Source of the DNA: Bacteroidota bacterium | GTDB lineage: Bacteria; Bacteroidota; Ignavibacteria; Ignavibacteriales; Melioribacteraceae | Direction of reading: 5' to 3' | Assembly: GCA_018818065.1 (NCBI GenBank) | Contig: JAHISV010000008.1 | Location: 186,001 to 250,000 of the forward strand | Length of the DNA: 64,000 bases | Translations under genes and position numbers: made by a program | Shown: one piece after another, positions 38,401 through 45,418 of the stretch | Layout of the letters: each line of letters opens with the position of its first letter | How positions within the stretch are numbered: position 1 is the first letter of the stretch | Notes under the pieces: generated by a model | What the model was told of the DNA's origin: nothing | What the model saw: only the letters and a program-made list of their open reading frames with translations | Database searches by the model: none

Positions 38401-38890
38401 AAAGATCCATAGCGTGGCTGAACTCAGCCTGATTAAACGCAATTGATGCCAGGAGATATGACTTATAAATTCCTGACTTCAATTCAGTTAAATTTGCAAG
38501 CAGGTCTGATTCACTATTATTGATTCTTGCAGTTTTTGCCAGCAAATCATAGTAAGGAAAATATTCAGGATTTAGTGGAAGAAGTCTTTTAAGAAGAATA
38601 AAGGATTGAGAATAATTAGAAAGTCTGTAATGAAGAACAGCCTGCAAATATTGGTTTTCAAATGAATCTTTCAAGTCGTTTAGAAACTTCAATTCACTTT
38701 CATAATCAAGTCCATTATTACTAGCGTAAAAATCATATCTTTTGAATAGTTCCGGAGAGAACCCAACTTTTGTGATTTTGGCTTTCAACTCATTAAACGA
38801 AATAATATTTTGTGTTCCGCCCCAGGTACCTGAAACGAAAAGAATAACACTAAATATGACAACAATATTTTTTGTGCACCTCTTCATCAC
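35459..38890 (-). CDS. Giant secreted TPR-CHAT caspase-like protein
   Basis: An 1143-residue protein: N-terminal signal or anchor (IVVIFSVILFVSGTWGG), many TPR units over about residues 40-650, then a CHAT domain (about 800-1090) with the catalytic dyad His970 (HLSTH) and Cys1013 (LSSCKSGLG), and a final membrane helix (about 1112-1132) followed by a basic tail. This topology places TPR and CHAT parts in the periplasm. CHAT domains are clan CD proteases like separase and caspases. It overlaps the upstream anti-sigma gene by four bases, so the two are coupled. The substrate is not known; the anti-sigma factor is a candidate. Confidence 0.9.
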   Translation of the reverse strand: MMKRCTKNIVVIFSVILFVSGTWGGTQNIISFNELKAKITKVGFSPELFKRYDFYASNNGLDYESELKFLNDLKDSFENQYLQAVLHYRLSNYSQSFILLKRLLPLNPEYFPYYDLLAKTARINNSESDLLANLTELKSGIYKSYLLASIAFNQAEFSHAMDLLQTTLKNQNTPAEILYLASYIQRNLGDYNTALKHLVLAENVSPIGKEVLAKIQNAKGSLFYLSGDYKTARKNYEDGFRISSETKYTTEKIKSIFNLAIIDDVEGNVESARVQFNKAITIADEINEFELLAISYSELAVSFTYTNEIIAARKAYEKSYELFTKLNNKVRVAFLATNIGNLFLGISNYKSALEYYNIGLSHAGENKRAQMLSFMGIGDVYTNLSNYSSALSYYEKSKKIAKEIKDAVSDVKINIGIGVLYYNLNMIEEALKIFKGEANKIDELGDPFLMSELYQKMGIIYYGLDSLKIASDYLDKSGMMSKINGDPYSELYTKTYESLVKMKENKFKEAFKIIKKNISITEEYELSHLLSFQKLILGDFHYQLKEIDSALHNWQESLNLAKEVIDHDFLIEINYKIAGVYLERKKKKLAEEYLLNSIESIEDNSRLFYQKAEMQIKYFSNYQDIYDTLTELYLAEERIDEALGIMDRARSRNTKQNLAQFNILDSSLGKEELSNLYDLEWKQSHNILNHDESEQFHAFKRALMKKNPSLEKIFNVQGRHGLFLEKMRKEISINQSIITYYLSDKYSFVFRIGKNDFTYKKLNVGRDEISEYVLNISPYYREDSHQSEIYFNKDLFAFDATASYALYKAILEPILSPLPKESTIIFSLPRELQILPFELLVTKDPSKSGRYFYSDKTFLINDFTVSYTPSIGIWDDLRKRKSTTSDKPLLMGNPSVHSLVSTVSDTRGLSGSADLYLRGVNMAELKFSEEEVLRISDILGNSDVFISGEATETVFKERAKDASIIHLSTHSILYDEKPVIIFSQNDSENDGFLELGEIADLKINSEMVVLSSCKSGLGSSDRSEGIIGMQKAFMESGTNSIVVSLWDVSDEHSSKLMEFFYSFLNDGNGKSESLRLAKLKFISEENANPYYWAAFTLSGNNSPIKLTKSFNWRYLFIILTITSALLMLIYLLMRKYSGVRLRF

Positions 38891-39861
38891 AATTTTGTTA
38901 CAACCTCATTTAAAATTTCCTTCGCTTCATACTGGTAGCTTCCCTTATTCTCAATTACCAGCCGCAAATATTTAAGGGCATCTTCATGATTCCCACCTAA
39001 CAAATACGCACGTGCAAGATGGTAATATGAATTAAATTTAATATTCATAAAGGAGTCAGAATTGTTAAACTCTATGGAGGATAGCAGATTCGTGATTGAA
39101 TTACTCAGCATTTTATCGTCATAGGTTTTAAAAAGCCCAAGGGTAGTTGAGACAGAATATTCCAACTGAACCATGCCAAGAAGATAATAAGTATAGAAAA
39201 CGGTCTTATCATTTCTGTTTTGTTCAATATCCTTTTCAAAATTTACGATTGCATTTTCGATATCCAGTTCACTTAAAGACTGCACACCTTTCTGAAATAG
39301 ATCTGAGGTTCTGCCCCTGCTGGTTGAAAATTCCGCTAATTCGCTCGAGGCACTAAAATTCATATATCCAGGTGTCGTAAAATTCGAATAGGTGAATAAA
39401 GAGAAATAGATGACTGCAATAAGAATTGTTGCGGCAAAGGCATATCGCTGATAAGACTGATTCAGGAAAACCATCATTTTGTTTTCGATAGGCAAGTTCT
39501 TATCAGATTCATCTTCCAATTGTAAAGAAACGAATTTATCGATTTCCGTTAATTCTTCTTTGAAGAGTTCATGCTCAAATCTGCACTTTTCACAACTGAG
39601 TAGATGATTTTCAATTTTAGGAATTACTCTACTGATGTCGGCATTTTCTGATAGATTATTTTGATAAAGTACGTATTCTGAGAGCATGCCACTATCCGGA
39701 TGGACATTAGATACTAATTCAGCTACAACCTTATAAAATGATTGATACTCTGCGAGATCAGAATTACTCCTTATTAGCTCATCAAAAATTATCTTTTCGT
39801 CTTCGGAAAGATTGTCTCTTGAAAGCAGATCTAATATTTTTTCTTTGTCGGTCATCTTCAT
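38887..39861 (-). CDS. Membrane anti-sigma factor with zinc motif and periplasmic TPR
   Basis: About 324 residues (ATG at 39861 or 39855; the longest frame starts with TTG at 39864). The cytoplasmic part has the zinc-associated anti-sigma motif His-x3-Cys-x2-Cys (HLLSCEKC, about residue 86-93). A membrane helix follows at about 140-158 (YAFAATILIAVIYFSLFTY), then a TPR-like periplasmic domain. It should hold the adjacent ECF sigma factor inactive. The periplasmic part faces the same side as the CHAT protein, with which it is translationally coupled. Confidence 0.85.
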   Translation of the reverse strand: MKMTDKEKILDLLSRDNLSEDEKIIFDELIRSNSDLAEYQSFYKVVAELVSNVHPDSGMLSEYVLYQNNLSENADISRVIPKIENHLLSCEKCRFEHELFKEELTEIDKFVSLQLEDESDKNLPIENKMMVFLNQSYQRYAFAATILIAVIYFSLFTYSNFTTPGYMNFSASSELAEFSTSRGRTSDLFQKGVQSLSELDIENAIVNFEKDIEQNRNDKTVFYTYYLLGMVQLEYSVSTTLGLFKTYDDKMLSNSITNLLSSIEFNNSDSFMNIKFNSYYHLARAYLLGGNHEDALKYLRLVIENKGSYQYEAKEILNEVVTKL

Positions 39862-39881
39862 CAATTATTGTTATATATAAG

Positions 39882-39914
39882 TGTTAGTATGAATTATCCT
39901 GAAAAGGTGACATA
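39882..39914 (-). promoter_or_regulatory. Predicted ECF-sigma promoter before the anti-sigma/CHAT operon
   Basis: On the - strand TATGTCACCTTTT (39902-39914), exactly 12 bases, then TACTAACA (39882-39889). The same two blocks with the same spacing occur once more in the window, at 42160-42192. The site abuts the sigma gene stop codon and lies about 20 bases before the anti-sigma start, which would leave a very short untranslated leader. Confidence 0.6.
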
Positions 39915-40475
39915 TTATTCCAATTGAGTTTTCAATTCGTCCAGTGTTCTATAAAACATCTTCTTCACTGCTACCTCATTTTTTCCCAATTTTGATGCAA
40001 TTTCCGCAAACTTCAGGCCTTCCCAAAACCTTAGCTTAAGAATTTCCTTTTTATCATCTTTCAGATCATTCATAAGAGACACAGCTTTTTTAGCGTCTAT
40101 ATTAGACGCAGATTCCTCTGATTTTTCATTCTGAGGATAAGTTTCATCAAATTCAAACACCTGATGCTTATTTTGCCTTTTGTACCAGTTAACAAAGGTC
40201 AGAAATAATACCCGTCTTAACCAGTTCTCAAGACTTTCAATCTTATGGTATTGCTCTGCAAATGTGAGATAAACATTATTTGCCAAATCCTCAGCATCAT
40301 CCTTACTTTTTAATTTACCAACTCTGTACTTGGTTTGGAAGTAACTAAACGCAATACTCCTTATATCGCCTGATAATTTTGAAAAGGATGCACTGTTCCC
40401 GCTGACTGCCAATTGAAGAAGTCGATTGAGTTCCTGAGGTGAGAAATTATGATATGATATCTTAGTTTTTGTCAA
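39915..40475 (-). CDS. ECF-type RNA polymerase sigma factor
   Basis: A 186-residue sigma factor with region 2 (KSKDDAEDLANNVYLTFAEQ, ENWLRRVLFLTFVNWYKRQ) and region 4 helix-turn-helix (DDKKEILKLRFWEGLKFAEIASKLG). It lacks regions 1 and 3, so it is an ECF type. The only in-frame start consistent with the full domain is TTG at 40475 without a clear ribosome site, suggesting low translation. It is directly upstream of its presumed anti-sigma factor. The predicted promoter motif is absent upstream of this gene, so it does not seem to be autoregulated by that motif. Confidence 0.9.
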   Translation of the reverse strand: MTKTKISYHNFSPQELNRLLQLAVSGNSASFSKLSGDIRSIAFSYFQTKYRVGKLKSKDDAEDLANNVYLTFAEQYHKIESLENWLRRVLFLTFVNWYKRQNKHQVFEFDETYPQNEKSEESASNIDAKKAVSLMNDLKDDKKEILKLRFWEGLKFAEIASKLGKNEVAVKKMFYRTLDELKTQLE

Positions 40476-40530
40476 AAATTTATCAATGATTTCCTACATT
40501 GTATCTTGAGATTATAAAACATAAATATAA

Positions 40531-40556
40531 CTAAAGGGGCAATAAAGCCCCTTTAG
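40531..40556 (-). terminator. Hairpin after the second type IX cargo gene
   Basis: CTAAAGGGGC and GCCCCTTTAG form a perfect 10-base-pair stem with the loop AATAAA, 30 bases beyond the stop codon of the gene ending at 40586. It is followed by TTATATTTATG on the - strand. It separates that gene from the sigma operon. Confidence 0.75.
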
Positions 40557-40585
40557 AATCTTTAATAACTATAAATATTTTATTA

Positions 40586-42118
40586 CTATTTCATGAGATT
40601 CATTTTCTTAACATTGGTTTTATTCCCAACCTGCAACTCGTAAAAGTAAATACCTGATGGAAGACTCGATGCGTTAAATGTCACGCTATAAACACCGGCG
40701 CTCCTGATTTCGTTTACTAATTCCGTGATTTTTTCACCAAGGATATTATATATATTCAACCTTACATGGGAATTACTATTCAGATTAAACTGAATGACAG
40801 TAGAAGGATTAAATGGATTCGGATAATTTTGTGCTAGTTGAAATTCTGAGGGCAATACATTCTCTACAGTTTCAACTGAAGTCACACTACTTGCAGAAAG
40901 TACAACATAATTGCTTACAACAGAACTATTGAACGAAACGGTGTTGCTTTCTTTATCAAGAGTTACATCCAAAGCTACCCAACTAGTCGATTGCTCATCC
41001 CAATATTTAGCTTCAATGTTATCTTCAACTATTCCAAATTGATTAAGCTGCATATCATCGTAATGAAGTTGGAAGTGAGTATTAGAACCAAAGTTCATTC
41101 GTCCACCACCCATTCCATTCATACCATTCATTCCACTAACTCCGTCTGATCCGAACATGTGCACTTCATAACCAGCAAAGGTATTCATACTCTGGCTATT
41201 AGGAATGTTTTCTGGATACACTTCCAGTATCTGACAAAAAAGAGAATCACTCATCATACCACTACCCATTCCACCTTGATTATTTCTCCAGCCTGGATAA
41301 ACGGTCATGTTATCAGATGTATCAAATGGCGAGTGAAATTGCTGTGCTGTTGTCATGTTGCCATGGAACCATCCGCCGCCAAAATGCTCGCCAAAGGTTG
41401 ATGAATCTCTCCAAACTTCTCCATTCAACTCATAGACAATTACCATTGGTGTCTGGAAATCGCTGTTCAATAGCCCGCCCAAAATTGAGATAGCATCGCC
41501 GTCTGAGGGACGTTCTGCACCACTTGCAGATATATACCAGGGTGAACCGAAGTTAATCATATAATCTGGTACCAGGTCGCTATCTATATCGATATAGTAA
41601 TGATCCATTAACATCGTTGTATCAATAATGGCAGTACCCTGAAGAGTAACTGTACTAAGGGAATCATGATTCCATCCAAATCCATATCTTCCTCCCATAT
41701 CACCATGATGACTGCTCATGTTATGTGAATTTCTGCCCATATTGTTCCAATCGGCTAAATATGGATCTCTCCAGAATTCATCATCTATTTCATAAACGAC
41801 AACTACCTGAAAATTATTCATGGAACCGGTCATCAGTCCGCCTGAAACACTAACAATTGCACCAGCCTCAGGTCTCACTGCATTTGAACTATCCGGTGCA
41901 TACCAGAAAGGACCAAAGTTAAGTTGGTATTCTGCTGTGCCGTCATTGTCCTCATCCAAATAATACATTGGGTGAACTGTTGTTTCATCAAGAATGACCG
42001 TACCCGAAACTGATACAGTTTCAAGAGAATCAGATTTTAAGTACCCACCATTATGATTCATTTGAGCAAATAATAGATTTATAAACCCTAATGTTAATAA
42101 CAATACTAATTTTTTCAT
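40586..42118 (-). CDS. Type IX-secreted protein rich in Met, His and Gly
   Basis: A 510-residue protein: signal peptide (MKKLVLLLTLGFINLLFAQ), two similar units of about 95 residues (one starting VSVSGTVILDETTVHPMYYLD, the other VTLQGTAIIDTTMLMDHYYID), Gly/Met/His-rich stretches (GGMGSGMMSD, GMNGMNGMGGGRMNFG) and a type IX sorting domain (YPNPFNPSTVIQFNLN...GIYFYELQ). Met and His richness suggests metal binding at the cell surface, fitting the metal-resistance genes to the right. It has its own predicted ECF promoter, which links it to the sigma/CHAT operon to the left. Confidence 0.85.
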   Translation of the reverse strand: MKKLVLLLTLGFINLLFAQMNHNGGYLKSDSLETVSVSGTVILDETTVHPMYYLDEDNDGTAEYQLNFGPFWYAPDSSNAVRPEAGAIVSVSGGLMTGSMNNFQVVVVYEIDDEFWRDPYLADWNNMGRNSHNMSSHHGDMGGRYGFGWNHDSLSTVTLQGTAIIDTTMLMDHYYIDIDSDLVPDYMINFGSPWYISASGAERPSDGDAISILGGLLNSDFQTPMVIVYELNGEVWRDSSTFGEHFGGGWFHGNMTTAQQFHSPFDTSDNMTVYPGWRNNQGGMGSGMMSDSLFCQILEVYPENIPNSQSMNTFAGYEVHMFGSDGVSGMNGMNGMGGGRMNFGSNTHFQLHYDDMQLNQFGIVEDNIEAKYWDEQSTSWVALDVTLDKESNTVSFNSSVVSNYVVLSASSVTSVETVENVLPSEFQLAQNYPNPFNPSTVIQFNLNSNSHVRLNIYNILGEKITELVNEIRSAGVYSVTFNASSLPSGIYFYELQVGNKTNVKKMNLMK

Positions 42119-42159
42119 TTTTTACCTCTGTTAAATGTTGTGAACTCTGCCTTTAACAG

Positions 42160-42192
42160 TATTAGTGTTCAGAGTCGTTAAAAGGTGACATA
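42160..42192 (-). promoter_or_regulatory. Predicted ECF-sigma promoter before the Met-rich cargo gene
   Basis: On the - strand TATGTCACCTTTT (42180-42192), 12 bases, then CACTAATA (42160-42167). The upstream block is identical over 13 bases to that at 39902-39914, and the downstream block matches it at 6 of 8 positions with the same spacing. It lies about 42 bases before the ATG at 42118, which has the ribosome site AGAGGT. Confidence 0.6.
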
Positions 42193-42227
42193 ATTATCTA
42201 GTCAATTATTCACTGCTTGCTCAAATA

Positions 42228-44318
42228 CTAAGTTGACTTTAATACCCTTGTCGCATTTACAATAGCTAGAATAGCAACTCCCATATCTCCGAAAACGGCT
42301 TCCCACATTGTTGCTATCCCGAATATTCCTAATATTATAAATATTGATTTGACACCAAGAGCAAAAAGAATATTTTGCCAAACAATTTTTCTCGTTTTTT
42401 TTGCAATATCAATAGCTTCTGCAACTTTAGAGGGGGAGTCTGTCATTAAAACAATATCGGCAGTTTCAATCGCAGCGTCGGAACCAAGTGCGCCCATCGC
42501 TATTCCTACGTCGGCACGAGCTAAGACCGGTGCATCATTTATTCCGTCACCAACAAAGGCAACTTTATTTTTACCGTCACTACTCAATAATTTTTCAATT
42601 TGCTCTACTTTATTTTCCGGTAATAATTCATAGTAATATTTATTTATTCCTAATTTTTTAGCATAGATTTCAGCAGCCGATTTATTATCGCCTGTGAGCA
42701 TAATTGTATTTATTCCCTTTCCCTTTAGACTACGTATTGCCGCTATTGAGTCATCTTTTAAACTATCGTAAATAATAATGTAGCCTGCATATTTCCCTTC
42801 AACAACAATATGAACCACAGTGCCTTCCACATCACAAATTTTGTGTTCTATTTTTTCTTTATGAAGAAGTTTGTCATTTCCAGCAAGTATTATTTTCCCA
42901 TCAATATTTACTTTTATTCCGTGTCCGGATATTTCTGTAACATCATTTATTCTGGAATTATCAATGCCGGTTTTGTATGCTTCAAGTATTGATTTTGCAA
43001 TAGGGTGATTGGAATTTGCTTCGGCGTGCGCAGCATAATCAATTAATTGTTCTTTTGTAAAACCGTTTGAGGTTACTATTTCGGCAACCTTAAATTCGCC
43101 TTTTGTTAATGTTCCGGTTTTATCAAATACAACTGTTTTGACTTGAGTTAGAGTATCAAGAAAATTAGAGCCTTTAACAAGAATACCTTTTTTTGAAGCT
43201 CCGCCAATCCCGCCAAAATATCCCAATGGAATACTTATAACTAAAGCACAGGGACAGGAAATAACCAGCACAACTAATGCCCGGTAGATCCAATCACTGA
43301 ATAATTGTTCGGAAAATAAAAGAGGTGGCAATACTGCCAAAAACAAAGCCCCGAAAACAACAACCGGTGTATAATATCTTGCAAATGTGGTAATGAATTT
43401 TTCAGTTGCAGCTTTTTTTGATGTAGCATTTTCAACAAGATCAAGAATTTTCGAAATAGATGATTCACCGAAAATTCTCGTTACTTTTATAGTTAGCAGT
43501 CCTGATTGGTTAATCATTCCCGCCAAAACATCATCGTTGATGTTTGCTTTTCTTGGAACGCTTTCACCGGTTAGGGCAGAAGTATCTAAAAATGAACTTC
43601 CTTCCATTATTTTTCCATCCAAAGGAATTTTCTCACCGGCTTTTACTACTATTTCATCTCCAATTAGTACTTCTTCCGGGGAGACTTTTTTTACTTCTCC
43701 ATTTGATTTTAGGTTAGCATAATCCGGCTTTATTTCCAGCAAGGATTTAATTGATTTTCTAGAACGGTTTACTGCAATATCCTGAAATAATTCACCAACA
43801 ACGTAAAACAACATTACAGCTAAAGCTTCAGGCATTTCATGAAGAACTATTGCACCTAAAGTGGCAACGGACATTAGAAAATGTTCATTGAATACCTGTC
43901 CTCTAACTATGTTTCTAACTGCACTTTTAAGAACCTTACCACCTACAATTAAATAAGCTGTAAGGAATATTACATACTCAGCCATTTGATAGGGGGTATT
44001 GTGGATTTCTTCTTCGAAGATTAATCCAATTACCAAAAGAGTAAGCGCTGATAATGCTTTTATTATAGCCCACTTATTTTCGGCTAGTTCACTTTTAGAA
44101 ACGAAATCTCTATTTGAGTCCAAATTAAGAACTTCCACTTCCGGTTCAAGTTCTTTTATTCTACTTTTTACCTTTTCAGTGTTATCGGCATCTACAGTCA
44201 GAGTTGAGTTGGCAAAATTGACGCTAACAAATTTCACCTCTTCGAGTTTTGCAACTCCTTTTTCGATATTGGCTGCACAGTTGGCACAGTCAATGTTTTT
44301 TAGTATATACTTTTTCAT
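42228..44318 (-). CDS. Zn/Cd/Pb-type P1B ATPase (ZntA/CadA-like)
   Basis: A 696-residue metal exporter. The N-terminal heavy-metal-associated domain has Cys-x2-Cys in NIDCANCAANIEKG. Then follow the membrane motif VISCPCALVIS, the phosphorylation site DKTGTLTKG, and GDGINDAP. In the last helices the Lys of GVKSIF and the Asp of GDMGVAIL match the Lys/Asp pair that binds divalent metal in ZntA, favouring zinc, cadmium or lead over copper. Ribosome site GAGGAA precedes the ATG. A 38-codon candidate gene ends 10 bases upstream. Confidence 0.93.
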   Translation of the reverse strand: MKKYILKNIDCANCAANIEKGVAKLEEVKFVSVNFANSTLTVDADNTEKVKSRIKELEPEVEVLNLDSNRDFVSKSELAENKWAIIKALSALTLLVIGLIFEEEIHNTPYQMAEYVIFLTAYLIVGGKVLKSAVRNIVRGQVFNEHFLMSVATLGAIVLHEMPEALAVMLFYVVGELFQDIAVNRSRKSIKSLLEIKPDYANLKSNGEVKKVSPEEVLIGDEIVVKAGEKIPLDGKIMEGSSFLDTSALTGESVPRKANINDDVLAGMINQSGLLTIKVTRIFGESSISKILDLVENATSKKAATEKFITTFARYYTPVVVFGALFLAVLPPLLFSEQLFSDWIYRALVVLVISCPCALVISIPLGYFGGIGGASKKGILVKGSNFLDTLTQVKTVVFDKTGTLTKGEFKVAEIVTSNGFTKEQLIDYAAHAEANSNHPIAKSILEAYKTGIDNSRINDVTEISGHGIKVNIDGKIILAGNDKLLHKEKIEHKICDVEGTVVHIVVEGKYAGYIIIYDSLKDDSIAAIRSLKGKGINTIMLTGDNKSAAEIYAKKLGINKYYYELLPENKVEQIEKLLSSDGKNKVAFVGDGINDAPVLARADVGIAMGALGSDAAIETADIVLMTDSPSKVAEAIDIAKKTRKIVWQNILFALGVKSIFIILGIFGIATMWEAVFGDMGVAILAIVNATRVLKST

Positions 44319-44328
44319 GAAATTCCTC

Positions 44329-44445
44329 TTACTTATATAACTGATTATTGGAAGACTTTTGAGTATATGCCCTTAGCCACCTTCTCATCAATTCCGAACT
44401 CTGACTATCCAACTTTAAGATAGCTTCTAGTAGAGCATTAAACAT
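44329..44445 (-). CDS. Candidate 38-residue protein before the zinc ATPase
   Basis: A short open frame on the same strand, with GGAAAAG four bases before its ATG and its stop 10 bases before the ATPase start. The product begins MFNALLEAILKLDSQSSELM and is amphipathic and helical, with a basic centre (RRWLRA). It could be a real small protein, the remnant of a truncated gene, or chance. No family is recognised. Confidence 0.35.
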   Translation of the reverse strand: MFNALLEAILKLDSQSSELMRRWLRAYTQKSSNNQLYK

Positions 44446-44480
44446 TACACTTTTCCAAACATTGAGCTGACCAACCAAAA

Positions 44481-44975
44481 TTATATTATGTTCTGGTCAA
44501 ACGATATCAGAATATCGTCATCAAACAAATTCCCGGCAATTTCTCTCAACCTAATTATAAGTTCATATTTACCCTTGTTCTTAAATTTGTACTTATACTT
44601 ATAATAACTTGCTTCTGAATCATAAGATGGTTTCAACTCGTTTTCATAAACATGCTTTGTAGGTAAGTATTTACGTTGACTAGGTTGAGCACGCGCAGAA
44701 TACTTTTTAATATCTAAATAGGAATTGACATCTCGAATGAGTGTGCCGTCTGATTTATTAAATAATGAAAATGAATAAATATACTCTAAATTATTTGCTG
44801 TTGGAGTAATCTGAATCTTCATTCGGTAGTTGTCAAAGGAGAACTCCTTTTCTATGCCAGTTTCATTAACCTCGATCAATCCAAGTGTTGTTCCTTGACC
44901 ACACCCCGAGATAATGAGAGATGTGGAAATGATTGCAAATAATATTCTCAATATTCGTGTGCTTGAATAGTTCAT
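44481..44975 (-). CDS. Hypothetical lipoprotein
   Basis: A 164-residue protein with lipoprotein signal (RILFAIISTSLIISGC, Cys about residue 25) and a predicted beta-rich body of about 140 residues. It is not recognised as a known family. It lies between the PII-like gene and the zinc ATPase on the same strand, so a periplasmic role in metal handling is possible but unsupported by motifs; no His- or Cys-rich stretch is visible. Confidence 0.7.
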   Translation of the reverse strand: MNYSSTRILRILFAIISTSLIISGCGQGTTLGLIEVNETGIEKEFSFDNYRMKIQITPTANNLEYIYSFSLFNKSDGTLIRDVNSYLDIKKYSARAQPSQRKYLPTKHVYENELKPSYDSEASYYKYKYKFKNKGKYELIIRLREIAGNLFDDDILISFDQNII

Positions 44976-45021
44976 TTTATTTTCCTGTCTGTAGTTATTA
45001 ATTAGTTTCTACTAAATTAGG

Positions 45022-45363
45022 CTAAATAGCGTCTGTCCCACGTTCATTAGTCCTGATTTTAACAACGTCGTTGATTTCAATGACAAATATTTTCCCATCA
45101 CCCGGATTACCAGTATGAGCAATTTTCTGAATGGTATTTACAACCTCCTCGGCAAGTTCGTCATTTACAACCAACTCCAGTTTTGCTTTTTCAACAAAAT
45201 CATGTAAACCCTCTCTAATTGAATCTTCAGAATTTTTAGCTTTTGATTTACCAAATCCTTTTATCTCGGAAATCGTCAGTCCCGGTAGTCCTTCAATTTT
45301 ATGAAGAGCTGTTATTATATCGTCAACCTTAAACGGTCTTACAATTGCCTTTATCTCTTTCAT
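45022..45363 (-). CDS. PII-like protein linked to an RND metal exporter
   Basis: A 113-residue PII-superfamily protein. The start (MKEIKAIVRPFKVDDIITAL) and the nucleotide-binding B loop (TGNPGDGKIFVIEI) are kept. The T loop reads FGKSKAKNSEDSIREGLHDF and lacks the Tyr51 region that is uridylylated in GlnB/GlnK. It starts 55 bases after the stop of the RND gene in the same direction. A PII subgroup encoded beside CusA/CzcA pumps has been described (PII-NG), and this gene fits it. No ammonium transporter or glutamine synthetase is nearby. Confidence 0.87.
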   Translation of the reverse strand: MKEIKAIVRPFKVDDIITALHKIEGLPGLTISEIKGFGKSKAKNSEDSIREGLHDFVEKAKLELVVNDELAEEVVNTIQKIAHTGNPGDGKIFVIEINDVVKIRTNERGTDAI

Positions 45364-45418
45364 TATATTATCTCCTTAATAATTTCGGGCAATCAATGTT
45401 GATCGCCCGAAAAACATT

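Noticed and set aside
35459-40475. A type III-E CRISPR (Craspase) locus, suggested by TPR-CHAT plus sigma factor
   Set aside because: No repeat-spacer array, no Cas7-11-like gene and no cas1/cas2 are present. The CHAT protein is predicted to be exported, unlike cytoplasmic Csx29. Only the functional analogy is kept.
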